This document shows positions 36,094 to 44,771 of a stretch of DNA of 58,118 bases, piece after piece (position 1 is the stretch's first letter; each line of letters starts with the position of its first letter). The stretch is from NCBI GenBank assembly GCA_017449075.1, contig JAFSKG010000018.1, positions 1 to 58,118 of the forward strand. Reading direction: 5' to 3'. The DNA is from Lachnospiraceae bacterium. GTDB lineage: Bacteria > Bacillota > Clostridia > Lachnospirales > Lachnospiraceae. The notes under the pieces were generated by a model that was given only the letters and a program-made list of their open reading frames with translations, ran no database searches and was not told the origin of the DNA. A program made the translations under genes and the position numbers.

Positions 36094-37146
36094 CTATCCA
36101 ACTACGAAGCCATATCTCTGAGCATCTTCTTGATCAATTATGTAATCAGAAACACCAGTCAAGTAGCAACTTCCTGTAATTTCAGGAATAACTGCATCAA
36201 ATTCTCCTACCTTAGTAGTTGAATTGAATACTCCCTTAAATATAGAACCTATAATACTTTCATATCTAAATACTTCGCCCTGCTTAATTTTTCCCTCATG
36301 ATAAAGAGTGGCAAGTTTAGCAGATGTTCCAGTTCCACAAGGTGATCTATCAACTGAATGGTCACCAAATACAACTGTATTTCTCTTATCTGCTTTGTCT
36401 GGATTTGGAGTATCTCCATAGAATTCCATAAGGTCTATTGTTGTGATATCAAGCAGTGGATGTTTAACTTTTTGCTCTGCATTTACTTTTGGAAGTAATG
36501 CCATACCAAAGTTAGCATACCAACCTGCATTATGTGCTTCAATCTTAGGAATAGCTGGAGTAACTTTTGTAGTGTCTACTATTGCAAAGAATGAACCACC
36601 AAATGATATAGTATAAGGAACTTTATAAGTTGTTCCTTCAAAATCTATAGTAGTTTCTAATTTGTCTTTGTAAACAAATGCTGGAACATTTGTAAGTGTA
36701 ACTGATTCTACTTTTCCATTTTTAACTATTGCTTTAGTTCTGATTATACCTGCTGGCGCTTCAAGAACTACTTCATTCAAACCTTCCTTCATAGGAAGAA
36801 GTCCACCTTCAAGTATACAAGTTACAGTTCCGATTGTGCAGTGCCCACACATATTTAAGTATCCACCTGTATCCATAAATATTACACCAAATTGAGCTTC
36901 TTTATTTATTGGCTCTACTAAAAATGCACCAAACATTTCCCTATGTCCTCTTGGCTCAAGCATAAGTGCAGTTCTAAGGTGGTCCGCATTTTTCTTCATC
37001 CAATTCTTTTTCTCAATCATTGTATTGCCTTCTGGCTCCTTAAATCCACCAGTTACAATACGGCAAAACTCTCCAACTGTATGAGAGTCAATAACTTGTA
37101 ACACCTGTTCATACTTACTATAGTCTACTTTTCTTGTTAAATTCAT
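36094..37146 (-). CDS. prdF: Proline racemase
   Basis: 350 residues from the ATG at 37146, with AAGGAGG upstream; a longer frame to 37233 crosses the putP terminator. Interconverts L- and D-proline without cofactor, making the D-proline that the reductase uses. The two catalytic thiols are Cys100 (MCGHCTIG) and Cys270 (DRSPCGTGTSAK). The first lies in the family's MCGH motif. The start matches family members (DSHTVGEFCRIVTGGF). It heads prdF-prdD-prdE and follows the putP gene. Confidence 0.96.
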   Translation of the reverse strand: MNLTRKVDYSKYEQVLQVIDSHTVGEFCRIVTGGFKEPEGNTMIEKKNWMKKNADHLRTALMLEPRGHREMFGAFLVEPINKEAQFGVIFMDTGGYLNMCGHCTIGTVTCILEGGLLPMKEGLNEVVLEAPAGIIRTKAIVKNGKVESVTLTNVPAFVYKDKLETTIDFEGTTYKVPYTISFGGSFFAIVDTTKVTPAIPKIEAHNAGWYANFGMALLPKVNAEQKVKHPLLDITTIDLMEFYGDTPNPDKADKRNTVVFGDHSVDRSPCGTGTSAKLATLYHEGKIKQGEVFRYESIIGSIFKGVFNSTTKVGEFDAVIPEITGSCYLTGVSDYIIDQEDAQRYGFVVG

Positions 37147-37207
37147 AAAACATTTCCTCCTTAAAACTTTATATTTATTAACATCCAAGTCTAACTTTAA
37201 ACATATT

Positions 37208-37232
37208 AAAGAGCGGCACTCGACCGCTCTCA
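37208..37232 (-). terminator. Terminator after putP
   Basis: Stem AGAGCGG / CCGCTCT with a 7-nt loop, followed by TTTAAT on the minus strand, 11 bases after the putP stop. Confidence 0.7.
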
Positions 37233-37242
37233 AAACTAATCA

Positions 37243-38787
37243 TTAAATATTTGTCATAACCTCATCAAATGTATCTTGAACCTCTTTCTCTGGAGGTGCT
37301 GTAACCTTTGAAACAATAATTGCCACAAGAAGGTTTACTAAGAAAGCAGGAAGAAGTTCGTAAATGTTCCATGCTCCACCAAGTGGGCGAACCATAAACT
37401 TCCAAACGAATATTACTACTGCACCTGCTATCATACCTGCTCCAATACCTTGCTTATTCATTCTCTTATCAAATAATGCAAGGAGCATTCCAGGACCAAA
37501 GCATGCACCAAATCCAGCCCATGCAAATGCAACTACTTGGAATATACTCTTTCCAATAGGTGAGTCTGGATTGCTTGCTATAATGATTGCTAATAATACA
37601 ATTACAATTATTGTACATCTTGCTGCAACAAGTGATTGCTTCTCATCAAGTTTCTTCTTAAATGTGCCCTTCATAATATTTTCTGAGAATGATGAAGCTG
37701 CACATAGAAGCTGTGAATCTGCAGTAGACATAGTTGCTGCTAAAATTCCTGCCAAGATGATACCTGCAACAATTGCAAAGAACACACCATTTTCAGCAAG
37801 AAGATTTGCTATATGTATAATAACTCTCTCTGAATCTGAACCGCTGAGCTGTGCAATTACACCCTCATTTGACATTGCCTTACCAATGATACCAATGATA
37901 ATTGCAACTCCCATTGAAATAAATACCCAAGTAGTAGCAATACGACGAGAAGTTTTCAATTCATCTTCATGTCTAATTGACATAAAACGAACTAAGATAT
38001 GTGGCATTCCGAAATATCCAAGTCCCCATGCCATAGTCGAAATAATTGTTATAATTCCATAAGGTGCTGCTGAATTTGTTGAAGGGTCATAAGTTGCATT
38101 TAATTTCATATATCCTGGTAGCCCACTTAAATATTGCATAGCATTAGACCATCCACCTGCTTTATTAATAGCAAATAAAACTATAACTATAAGCGCAAAT
38201 GTCATGATTATAGATTGTATCAAGTCCATCACTGCAACAGATCCAAAACCACCTGCAACAGCGTAAGAAAGTATAACTACTGCACCAATAACCACTCCAA
38301 CCATGTAATCCGTTGAAAAAAGTGTATTAAATAGTTTTCCAATTGCTTGAAGTCCTGATGCTACATATGGTATAAAGAAAATTATAATTATTAATGCTGC
38401 TACTGTCTCAATAGTTCTAGACTTATCGCCAAATCTCTTTGAGAAGAAACCTGGTATAGTTATAGCATTTATCTTCGCACTATATTTACGAAGTCTTTTA
38501 GATACTAAGAGGAAATTGAGATAAGTTCCGATGCCAAGTCCTATTGCAGTCCATGTCGCATCTGCAAGCCCAGTAAGATATGCCACACCAGGTATACCCA
38601 TTAAAAGATATGAACTCATATCTGATGCTTCTGCCGACATAGCAGTTACAAGTGGTCCCATTCCGCGGCCACCGAGGAAAAAACCTTCACTACTTTGTTT
38701 AGTTCTGCGACCAATCATAACCCCAGTAAACATTACTAGTAACAAATAAATAACTATTACTACTAAAATTGCAAAATTCGTACTCAT
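37243..38787 (-). CDS. putP: Sodium/proline symporter
   Basis: 514 residues from the ATG at 38787, with AAGGAGA upstream. A solute:sodium symporter with about thirteen helices. GGRGMGPLVTAMSAEASDMSSYLLMGIPG near residues 40-68 holds the Na and proline-binding serines and Asp of PutP, and the C-terminal PPEKEVQDTFDEV tail is typical. It imports proline for the Stickland acceptor reaction. It has its own strong promoter and a 5' hairpin, so it can be expressed apart from prdF. Confidence 0.95.
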   Translation of the reverse strand: MSTNFAILVVIVIYLLLVMFTGVMIGRRTKQSSEGFFLGGRGMGPLVTAMSAEASDMSSYLLMGIPGVAYLTGLADATWTAIGLGIGTYLNFLLVSKRLRKYSAKINAITIPGFFSKRFGDKSRTIETVAALIIIIFFIPYVASGLQAIGKLFNTLFSTDYMVGVVIGAVVILSYAVAGGFGSVAVMDLIQSIIMTFALIVIVLFAINKAGGWSNAMQYLSGLPGYMKLNATYDPSTNSAAPYGIITIISTMAWGLGYFGMPHILVRFMSIRHEDELKTSRRIATTWVFISMGVAIIIGIIGKAMSNEGVIAQLSGSDSERVIIHIANLLAENGVFFAIVAGIILAGILAATMSTADSQLLCAASSFSENIMKGTFKKKLDEKQSLVAARCTIIVIVLLAIIIASNPDSPIGKSIFQVVAFAWAGFGACFGPGMLLALFDKRMNKQGIGAGMIAGAVVIFVWKFMVRPLGGAWNIYELLPAFLVNLLVAIIVSKVTAPPEKEVQDTFDEVMTNI

Positions 38788-38817
38788 AATACTTCTCCTT
38801 AACAAAATGCTGCACAG

Positions 38818-38834
38818 AGCTTGTAGCACAAGCT
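38818..38834 (-). promoter_or_regulatory. Hairpin in the putP 5' leader
   Basis: Perfect 7-bp stem AGCTTGT / ACAAGCT with a 3-nt loop, about 30 bases before the putP ATG and 20 after its ribosome-free leader begins. No T run; perhaps an mRNA stability or regulator-binding element. Confidence 0.4.
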
Positions 38835-38865
38835 GTATGCTAATTCTTAATTTTTTCTTAATAAT

Positions 38866-38894
38866 ATTATATTAAAATTATGACAAGATGTCAA
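38866..38894 (-). promoter_or_regulatory. Promoter of putP
   Basis: Consensus TTGACA (38889-38894), a 17-base spacer and TATAAT (38866-38871), about 80 bases before the ATG. Confidence 0.85.
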
Positions 38895-38919
38895 CCAATA
38901 ATCTATACACCGTATAACC

Positions 38920-38943
38920 AAAAAAGAGCCATTATAGGCTCTT
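38920..38943 (-). terminator. Terminator after the pepD-like gene
   Basis: Stem AAGAGCC / GGCTCTT with a 6-nt loop and a following TTTT on the minus strand. It overlaps the stop codon and lies upstream of the putP promoter. Confidence 0.7.
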
Positions 38944-40561
38944 ATTTGCAATCTTTTAAATACTCTATAAGGAAACTATATAATTTCCCAACCGTGTCAA
39001 TCTGCAGTTTCTCATCTATACTATGCACTCCTTCCATAGTAGGTCCAATTGATACGACCTCAAGCCCCTTAATTTTTTCTATAAATAGTCCACTTTCAAG
39101 TCCTCCATGTGTCGCCACAACTTCCATATCTCGTCCATAGGAGTTCTTATAAACTTTCAATATGTCTTCTTTCAATTTTGAATTCTTGTTGTATTCCCAT
39201 GCAGGATAGTGACCTTTGTCAAAGAATTTTCCTCCAGCATTTTTTATTATAGTTTCAAACCTTCTCACAAGTTTAATTCTTTTAAAGTCATTATTTGATC
39301 TAATGAGGCCAGACAATACTATCTTATCACTTTCAGTTTTTATCACTCCAAGATTTAGTGAAGTCCATGGGATATTGATAAACTCTTGGCTTATCTCAAT
39401 TAAGCCTTGGGGGATGGTAATTAAAATGTCAATGATTTTGTGAGTGGAGTTTTTATTTAGTGGGCTCGTAAAACTCGCCCCTACACGGGACGACAGGATG
39501 TCGTCCCCTACGGAAGGTGACAGGATGTCGTCCCCTACAGAATTGTTCTCACAAATGTGGTGTAAGGGCGGACATTTTGTCCGCCCAAGTGTTATGTTTT
39601 TGTCAGTTAGCTGGTATTCATACTTTAAGTTTGAATCAAGTTTTGAAATTAAATTTTTGAATTTATTTTCGTCATTTGAATTCACTATCACATAGCATCC
39701 TGCCTCAGGACAAATGACATTGTCAAATTTGCCCGCATCAATTGACACTAGATAAAAATCTATGTTTTCTTCTTCCATAGATTTTAGTACATTTGCTACT
39801 TCAATAATTGCATTGGCTCTGCCTTTATGAATTTCCATGCCAGAGTGACCACCGAGTAAGCCAGAAATTTTTAAAGTATATTTTTTATAATCGGGCTCGC
39901 AATGCTCGCCCCTACAACATATAGATTCTTCTCTTGTAATAGGAATTTCGCTTAGGTATTGTGTCCCACCTGCGCAAGACACAGTTAGTTCGCCCTCTGT
40001 TTCTGAGTCAAGGTTGATTAATTTTTTCCCTTTGAATAAGTTTCCATCAATAGCAAGTGCACCATTCATGCCATTTTCTTCATCGGATGTAAAAAGCGCC
40101 TCTATAGGTGGGAATTTGTCATCTGCATCGTCAAGTATAGAAAGAATGATTGCCACACCTATTCCATCATCTGCACCAAGGCTTGTTCCTTTGGCTTTTA
40201 AATAATTTCCATCTACATATATGTCGAGTGGGTCTTTAGATAAATCTTTAGTGGAGTTTGAATCTTTGACGCAGACCATGTCGGTGTGGGCCTGTAATAT
40301 AACGGGCTCAAAAGCTTCGCCCCTACGGTTTTCAACGGGCTCAAAATGTCGTCCACTACTATAAATGATAACATTTTTAGCATCGTCAGTTACATATTCT
40401 AAATTTCTTTCTTTTGCAAAGTTGACAAGATAATCAACTATGCCATCAAGGTTGCCACTACCATGTGGAATCTTGCAAATATCAGCAAAATATTTAAATA
40501 CTTTCTTTGGTTCTAATTTTTCAATTTTACTCTCCAAATCCAAGCTCCCCCATATCATCAA
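38942..40561 (-). CDS. pepD: Aminoacyl-histidine dipeptidase (PepD-like, M20) with repeat-derived insertions
   Basis: 539 residues; the family is usually about 480-490. A zinc dipeptidase of the M20 family: LQAHTDMVC, LGADDGIGVA, FTSDEENGMNGA, LDSETEGEL and the C-terminal ATHGGLESGLF hold the metal ligands. Three places do not fit the family (residues about 68-83, 216-223 and 326-367). Each is encoded by copies of the GTAGGGG palindromic element that keep the reading frame open. It could release amino acids, including proline, from peptides for the neighbouring proline system. The start overlaps the upstream gene by 35 bases. Enzyme class sure; activity with the insertions not certain. Confidence 0.9.
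   Translation of the reverse strand: MMIWGSLDLESKIEKLEPKKVFKYFADICKIPHGSGNLDGIVDYLVNFAKERNLEYVTDDAKNVIIYSSGRHFEPVENRRGEAFEPVILQAHTDMVCVKDSNSTKDLSKDPLDIYVDGNYLKAKGTSLGADDGIGVAIILSILDDADDKFPPIEALFTSDEENGMNGALAIDGNLFKGKKLINLDSETEGELTVSCAGGTQYLSEIPITREESICCRGEHCEPDYKKYTLKISGLLGGHSGMEIHKGRANAIIEVANVLKSMEEENIDFYLVSIDAGKFDNVICPEAGCYVIVNSNDENKFKNLISKLDSNLKYEYQLTDKNITLGRTKCPPLHHICENNSVGDDILSPSVGDDILSSRVGASFTSPLNKNSTHKIIDILITIPQGLIEISQEFINIPWTSLNLGVIKTESDKIVLSGLIRSNNDFKRIKLVRRFETIIKNAGGKFFDKGHYPAWEYNKNSKLKEDILKVYKNSYGRDMEVVATHGGLESGLFIEKIKGLEVVSIGPTMEGVHSIDEKLQIDTVGKLYSFLIEYLKDCK
39462..39586. repeat. Four palindromic elements inside the pepD-like gene
   Basis: Copies at 39462-39485, 39487-39512, 39516-39539 and, in inverse orientation, 39561-39586. 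They include near-perfect dyads such as GACGACAGGATGTCGTC. They encode SVGDDILSPSVGDDILSS and flanking residues, in frame. Confidence 0.8.
39893..39916 (-). repeat. Palindromic element inside the pepD-like gene (second site)
   Basis: One copy, TGTAGGGGCGAGCATTGCGA to GCCC, coding for about eight residues (ICCRGEHC) absent from the family pattern at that position. Confidence 0.75.
40314..40359 (-). repeat. Palindromic elements inside the pepD-like gene (third site)
   Basis: Copies at 40337-40359 and 40314-40327 code for residues about 68-83 (GRHFEPVENRRGEAFEP), between strand NVIIY and VILQAHTDMV. Confidence 0.7.
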
Positions 40562-40994
40562 TTACCACTTCTTCTTCACTTTCAGAAGTTATCGTAGCAA
40601 GTGGCACGAATTCACTTATATATTCATCATAATTTGCATTATTGAGAAGTCCCACAAGATTAATTACAACTCCATCATACTCTCTTGGAAGTGGCACATC
40701 ATATTTTATATTTTCTTTTGCAACACCTTTCTCCTTTGTTACCACTAATTCAATGTGAGCCTTAGGTCCTATCCAGATAGCCATACCCCTATCACCATCT
40801 TTAAGGTCGGCAACTTCTTTACCTTTTACATTCACTTGGATACGGTATGGTGGATTCATTGTTACGCCATCTACTTCCATACTTTTGCTATCAAAATATA
40901 AGGTATGTCCTCTACCAATATATATCATTAAAAAACAAATCACAACAAGAACTAAGACAAGTATAATTTTATAAATTAAACTTTTATTTTTCAT
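40527..40994 (-). CDS. Membrane-anchored protein of the ABC operon, family not recognised
   Basis: 155 residues from the ATG at 40994 (GGAGGG upstream; overlaps the permease stop by 11 bases). One N-terminal helix (about 6-27) is followed by an extracytoplasmic beta-rich domain (MNPPYRIQVNVKGKEVADLKDGDRGMAIWIGPKAHIELVVT...) of about 110 residues and an acidic tail. I do not recognise the domain with certainty; it is always seen here as part of the ABC transporter run, so an accessory to uptake or to the binding protein is a reasonable guess. It overlaps the dipeptidase start by 35 bases. Confidence 0.65.
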   Translation of the reverse strand: MKNKSLIYKIILVLVLVVICFLMIYIGRGHTLYFDSKSMEVDGVTMNPPYRIQVNVKGKEVADLKDGDRGMAIWIGPKAHIELVVTKEKGVAKENIKYDVPLPREYDGVVINLVGLLNNANYDEYISEFVPLATITSESEEEVVIDDMGELGFGE

Positions 40995-42066
40995 CGTCAC
41001 TTCCCTCCGCCATTTTCTTCTTTTTATGTTTCTTTGCCTCATACATTACAAGTGCAAGAGTTATAACTCCATATGATATAAATACTCTAAAATACTCTCC
41101 TATCATAGAGTCACCTGTGATAACAGTTCCTGCCTTTGGCGCAACTATAAACATAAGATGGAAAAGTATAACTCCAAGGAACACATTTCCAATACTTGCT
41201 TTATCAACTGATGCACCACCTACAAGAAGTGCTGCTATACAAAACATACCTATCTGACTATGTGAACTATAAGTCGCGATATTTCCCATATTTTGAAGAT
41301 AAAGTATCATACCAAATCCCGCAAGTACTGTTGACATAACTATAGATAAGACTCTCGTTCTCTCTACATTTATACCAGCTGCTCTTGCAACTTCCATATT
41401 TTGTCCAACCGCCCTCATATCTTGACCAAGTTTAGTTTTTGTAAACCAAACTATAAAGAGACATAGTAATATAATAATCACAAAACTCAAAACAGGAATC
41501 TTTACTCCAAAAACATTTATAGAGATAAGATTGTCGATACTCTGTCTTAAATTGAGAAGACTAACCGTATTTCTAATGCCATAACCTCTTGGGAGTTTTA
41601 TTGCTTCATGGATTATCGGTATAATAGGTCCCATCATATATAAAACAACTAATTGATATATACCATTTATAAAGAAACTTATTATATAGCTTGTAATCAT
41701 TTCTCTACCTTTTGATTTATTGAGCAAAGTTCCACAAAGTGTTCCAAGAAGTATTGATATTGGTATAGATAAAATCATAGCGAGTACAACTCCAGGTATC
41801 CCCCAGATTTGCCAGTCAGATGTAAATATAAGTGCTATCTCTCCTGCCATAGCACCTAAAGTCATACCAAAGTTAAGTCCCATACCTGCCATTATTGGTA
41901 TCAAAAGGCTCAAAATTAAAAATGTATTTCTAACAATTCTAGTAACTATCTCATTTAAAAGATATCCAGTAGAAAAGCCACTTAGCGGTATGCAGACAGA
42001 GCAAATAATTATAAACATTATAGGGACGGAACGATCTGCAAGAAATTTTTTCAAATCAAATTTCAT
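40984..42066 (-). CDS. ABC transporter permease (RbsC/YufQ-like, BPL_transp_2)
   Basis: 360 residues, about ten helices, of the branched-chain/sugar/nucleoside permease class. It has the motif GAMAGEIALIFTSDWQIWGIPG near 70-90 and the conserved RAVGQNMEVARAAGINVERTR loop, where the ATPase docks, near 220-240. It forms a heterodimer with the permease encoded just upstream; the genes share one base (42066). Substrate unknown; it belongs to the DUF3798 system. Confidence 0.92.
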   Translation of the reverse strand: MKFDLKKFLADRSVPIMFIIICSVCIPLSGFSTGYLLNEIVTRIVRNTFLILSLLIPIMAGMGLNFGMTLGAMAGEIALIFTSDWQIWGIPGVVLAMILSIPISILLGTLCGTLLNKSKGREMITSYIISFFINGIYQLVVLYMMGPIIPIIHEAIKLPRGYGIRNTVSLLNLRQSIDNLISINVFGVKIPVLSFVIIILLCLFIVWFTKTKLGQDMRAVGQNMEVARAAGINVERTRVLSIVMSTVLAGFGMILYLQNMGNIATYSSHSQIGMFCIAALLVGGASVDKASIGNVFLGVILFHLMFIVAPKAGTVITGDSMIGEYFRVFISYGVITLALVMYEAKKHKKKKMAEGSDDEK

Positions 42067-43130
42067 TATGCTCTCCTCCCTTCATTTGTTTTTCTGGTAA
42101 GTGCATAAAGTATCATACCATTTGAAACTATTATTCTTATGACTTCACTCATGTCCATATGTATCATAGAGTTCATAACTGTTGGAGTCATAGTAACTAT
42201 ACCTTGAAAAAGCAAAGTTCCTATTATAACATTTGCTATGCTCGCTTTATTAACTGATGCACCACCAATTAGGATTGCAGATACAGCAGGAAGCGCCATA
42301 TTAAATGGTGCCATGTAAAGTTGTATAAATCCAAATCCCTGTTCATATATAAGTATACCTATAGCAGCGAGCCATGTTGACATAATTACCGATAGTGTTC
42401 TTATCTTATCTATATTTACTCCTGATGCTTTTGCAAACACTGGATTTGAACCAACAGCAGTCATAGCTGTGCCAGTTTTAGTTCTAAGAAAGCACCACAT
42501 AAGAAAACTTAGAAGTGCAAAGAAAAGTATTGCGCCTGTTGGGAATGAGAAGTTGCCAATTCTTATCTCTAGAAATTTTGATAAAACTTTATCATAAAAT
42601 CCTTCAAGCGAAATAGTTGTTCTCAAACCTTTACCCTCATATCCCCAAACCATAGTAGGACTATGGTATGGAAGTAAAAGCCACATCATACACATAAATG
42701 ACACTGCAGAAAATCCCACATAGGTAGCAACCATCATCTCCCCACCCTTTATGTGATTGAGTAATATTCCATAAAAGTATCCAAAAATAATTGCAAATGG
42801 TGTAGCAAAAAGTATTGCCATCACAAAACTTATAGGACCTGCAAATCCTAGTTCTATCGCAATAGTACCGCCAAGAAGTCCAGCTATGATTCCAAAAGGT
42901 AGTCCAAAATTTAGACCGCAGCCACTATGAATCATAGGGACCATCGCAAGTACTAATACTGCATTCCAACTAAATCTATTAAAAAGATTTGTAAACTGAG
43001 TAGGTAAGTCAGCCCCTACAAATGGAGCAAGTATAAATAAAAGCATCAGAAAACCAAGTATGATAAGTCTTGGAACTCCGAAATCATTTATTAGATTTTT
43101 TATATCAAATTTTTTATCCTTCATCTTCAC
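42066..43130 (-). CDS. ABC transporter permease (RbsC/YufP-like)
   Basis: 354 residues, similar in fold to the second permease. LNFGLPFGIIAGLLGGTIAIELG near residues 75-97 and the docking loop TAVGSNPVFAKASGVNIDKIRT near 225-245 are clear. It starts 8 bases after the ATPase gene. A paired-permease arrangement with a two-domain ATPase is usual for nucleoside-type and ribose-type importers. Confidence 0.92.
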   Translation of the reverse strand: MKMKDKKFDIKNLINDFGVPRLIILGFLMLLFILAPFVGADLPTQFTNLFNRFSWNAVLVLAMVPMIHSGCGLNFGLPFGIIAGLLGGTIAIELGFAGPISFVMAILFATPFAIIFGYFYGILLNHIKGGEMMVATYVGFSAVSFMCMMWLLLPYHSPTMVWGYEGKGLRTTISLEGFYDKVLSKFLEIRIGNFSFPTGAILFFALLSFLMWCFLRTKTGTAMTAVGSNPVFAKASGVNIDKIRTLSVIMSTWLAAIGILIYEQGFGFIQLYMAPFNMALPAVSAILIGGASVNKASIANVIIGTLLFQGIVTMTPTVMNSMIHMDMSEVIRIIVSNGMILYALTRKTNEGRRA

Positions 43131-43138
43131 ACCACCCT

Positions 43139-44719
43139 TTAAGCCGCATTTGCACCAATCATAAGTGCACCAAACTTTTCTACTGATTCAGAAGCATCAT
43201 AGATTCCTGCAATTTTACCATCTGAAACTATCGCTATCCTGTCGCAAATCTGCCTAAGTTCTTCTATCTCAGATGAAATCATAACTACCGTAGTGCCATG
43301 CTTCTCATTATAATCTTTAAGCGCATCAAGTACCAATGCCTTTGCACCTACATCTATGCCTCGAGTTGGTTCAGATACAAAAAGGAATTTCGGATTCATG
43401 GCAAATGCCTTAGCTAGACACACCTTCTGCTGATTTCCACCTGATAACTCTTTTGCTTTTTGCTTTGAGCTTGTACATTTTATATTCAGTGCATCTATAT
43501 AATTGTCTGTTACATTTTTTATTTCACTGTTGTCTCTAAATGAAATAAGTTTGCCGAAGAGATTTTTTAAAAACTTATTTTTAACTTGCATCGTCAAAAA
43601 AGAAATATTCCATTCGAGCGACTCATCTAATAAAAGTCCTACTCCTCTTCTGTCCTCAGATACGAATGCTATATCTCTACTAAGTGAACTCATAGGGTCA
43701 TTTATATTAATTTTTTCATTTTTATATATGACTTCTCCTTCAGCATCATAGAGCCCCATTATGCCATTTGGTATGCCAAGTTTTCCTTGTCCTGCAAGTC
43801 CACCTATACCAAGTATCTCACCATCTCTTACATCTAGTGAAAGATTTTTTACATTTTCACCAGGCATATCTACGTAAAGATTTTTTATAGACATTATTAT
43901 GTCATTACTCTGATTACTTCTAGTTTTTCTTGCCTTAGTATCTACTTCTCTGCCTATCATCTGTTTGGTTATCTCTTCTACAGTAATCTTATCTATGTCA
44001 CTATCTTTTACCACATAACCATCTCTTATGACTACAACTCGATTGCAAATATCTAAAATTTCATTTAATCTATGTGATATGAATACAATTGCAATTCCTT
44101 TGCTTGCAAGACTCTTTATTGATTCAAGCATAGTAGACGCTTCTTTCTCAGTAAGAACTGCAGTTGGCTCATCTAAAATCAAAACTTTAAGATTATCTTT
44201 ACTAATTTCTCTTGCTATCTCAGTAAACTGCTTATGCCCTACAGGCATAACTGATACAAGCATGTCATCATCAATCTTAACTCCAACCTTATCAATGGCT
44301 GATTTAGCCACCTCTCTCATTTTCTTTCTATCTAAAGTGTCAAGTCTGTCTCCAAAAACATTTGATACAAAATTTGTCTTGATAGGTTCTCTATTGAATA
44401 ATATATTTTCAGTCGCAGTAAATCCTGGTATCAATGAAAACTCTTGATGAACCATACCAATGCCAAGTCTAAGTGCATCACTTGAGCTTCCTATATGCAC
44501 TGTCTTGCCAAACATTTTAATCTCGCCTTCGTAGCCGCCAGTACTTGATATCACTTCATCGCCAAATAAAATATTCATGAGTGTGCTTTTGCCAGCACCA
44601 TTTTCTCCAACTAGACCTACTATCTCTCCTTCTTTAAGACTTAAATTTATGTCATGAAGAACAGTGGTTCCATAATATGACTTCTGAATATTTTTCATTT
44701 CCAAAACATTTTCGCTCAT
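43139..44719 (-). CDS. ABC transporter ATPase with two ATP-binding domains (RbsA/YufO-like)
   Basis: 526 residues. N-terminal domain: Walker A VGENGAGKST at about 36-45, Walker B VLILDEPTA near 170. C-terminal domain: degenerate Walker A GLAGQGKLG near 295, signature LSGGNQQKV near 425 and Walker B LFVSEPTRG near 450. One degenerate ATP site is the rule in this class. It energises import by the two permeases. AGGTGA precedes the ATG; a palindromic repeat (44746-44768) lies between it and the binding-protein gene. Confidence 0.94.
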   Translation of the reverse strand: MSENVLEMKNIQKSYYGTTVLHDINLSLKEGEIVGLVGENGAGKSTLMNILFGDEVISSTGGYEGEIKMFGKTVHIGSSSDALRLGIGMVHQEFSLIPGFTATENILFNREPIKTNFVSNVFGDRLDTLDRKKMREVAKSAIDKVGVKIDDDMLVSVMPVGHKQFTEIAREISKDNLKVLILDEPTAVLTEKEASTMLESIKSLASKGIAIVFISHRLNEILDICNRVVVIRDGYVVKDSDIDKITVEEITKQMIGREVDTKARKTRSNQSNDIIMSIKNLYVDMPGENVKNLSLDVRDGEILGIGGLAGQGKLGIPNGIMGLYDAEGEVIYKNEKININDPMSSLSRDIAFVSEDRRGVGLLLDESLEWNISFLTMQVKNKFLKNLFGKLISFRDNSEIKNVTDNYIDALNIKCTSSKQKAKELSGGNQQKVCLAKAFAMNPKFLFVSEPTRGIDVGAKALVLDALKDYNEKHGTTVVMISSEIEELRQICDRIAIVSDGKIAGIYDASESVEKFGALMIGANAA

Positions 44720-44745
44720 AAAAAAATCACCTATTTTAAAAAATG

Positions 44746-44768
44746 GGGCGGATGCTATCCGCCCCTAC
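44746..44768. repeat. Palindromic element between the ATPase and binding-protein genes
   Basis: Near-perfect dyad GTAGGGGCGGATAGCATCCG followed by CCC on the minus strand, directly after the stop of the DUF3798 gene. Confidence 0.8.
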
Positions 44769-44771
44769 AAA

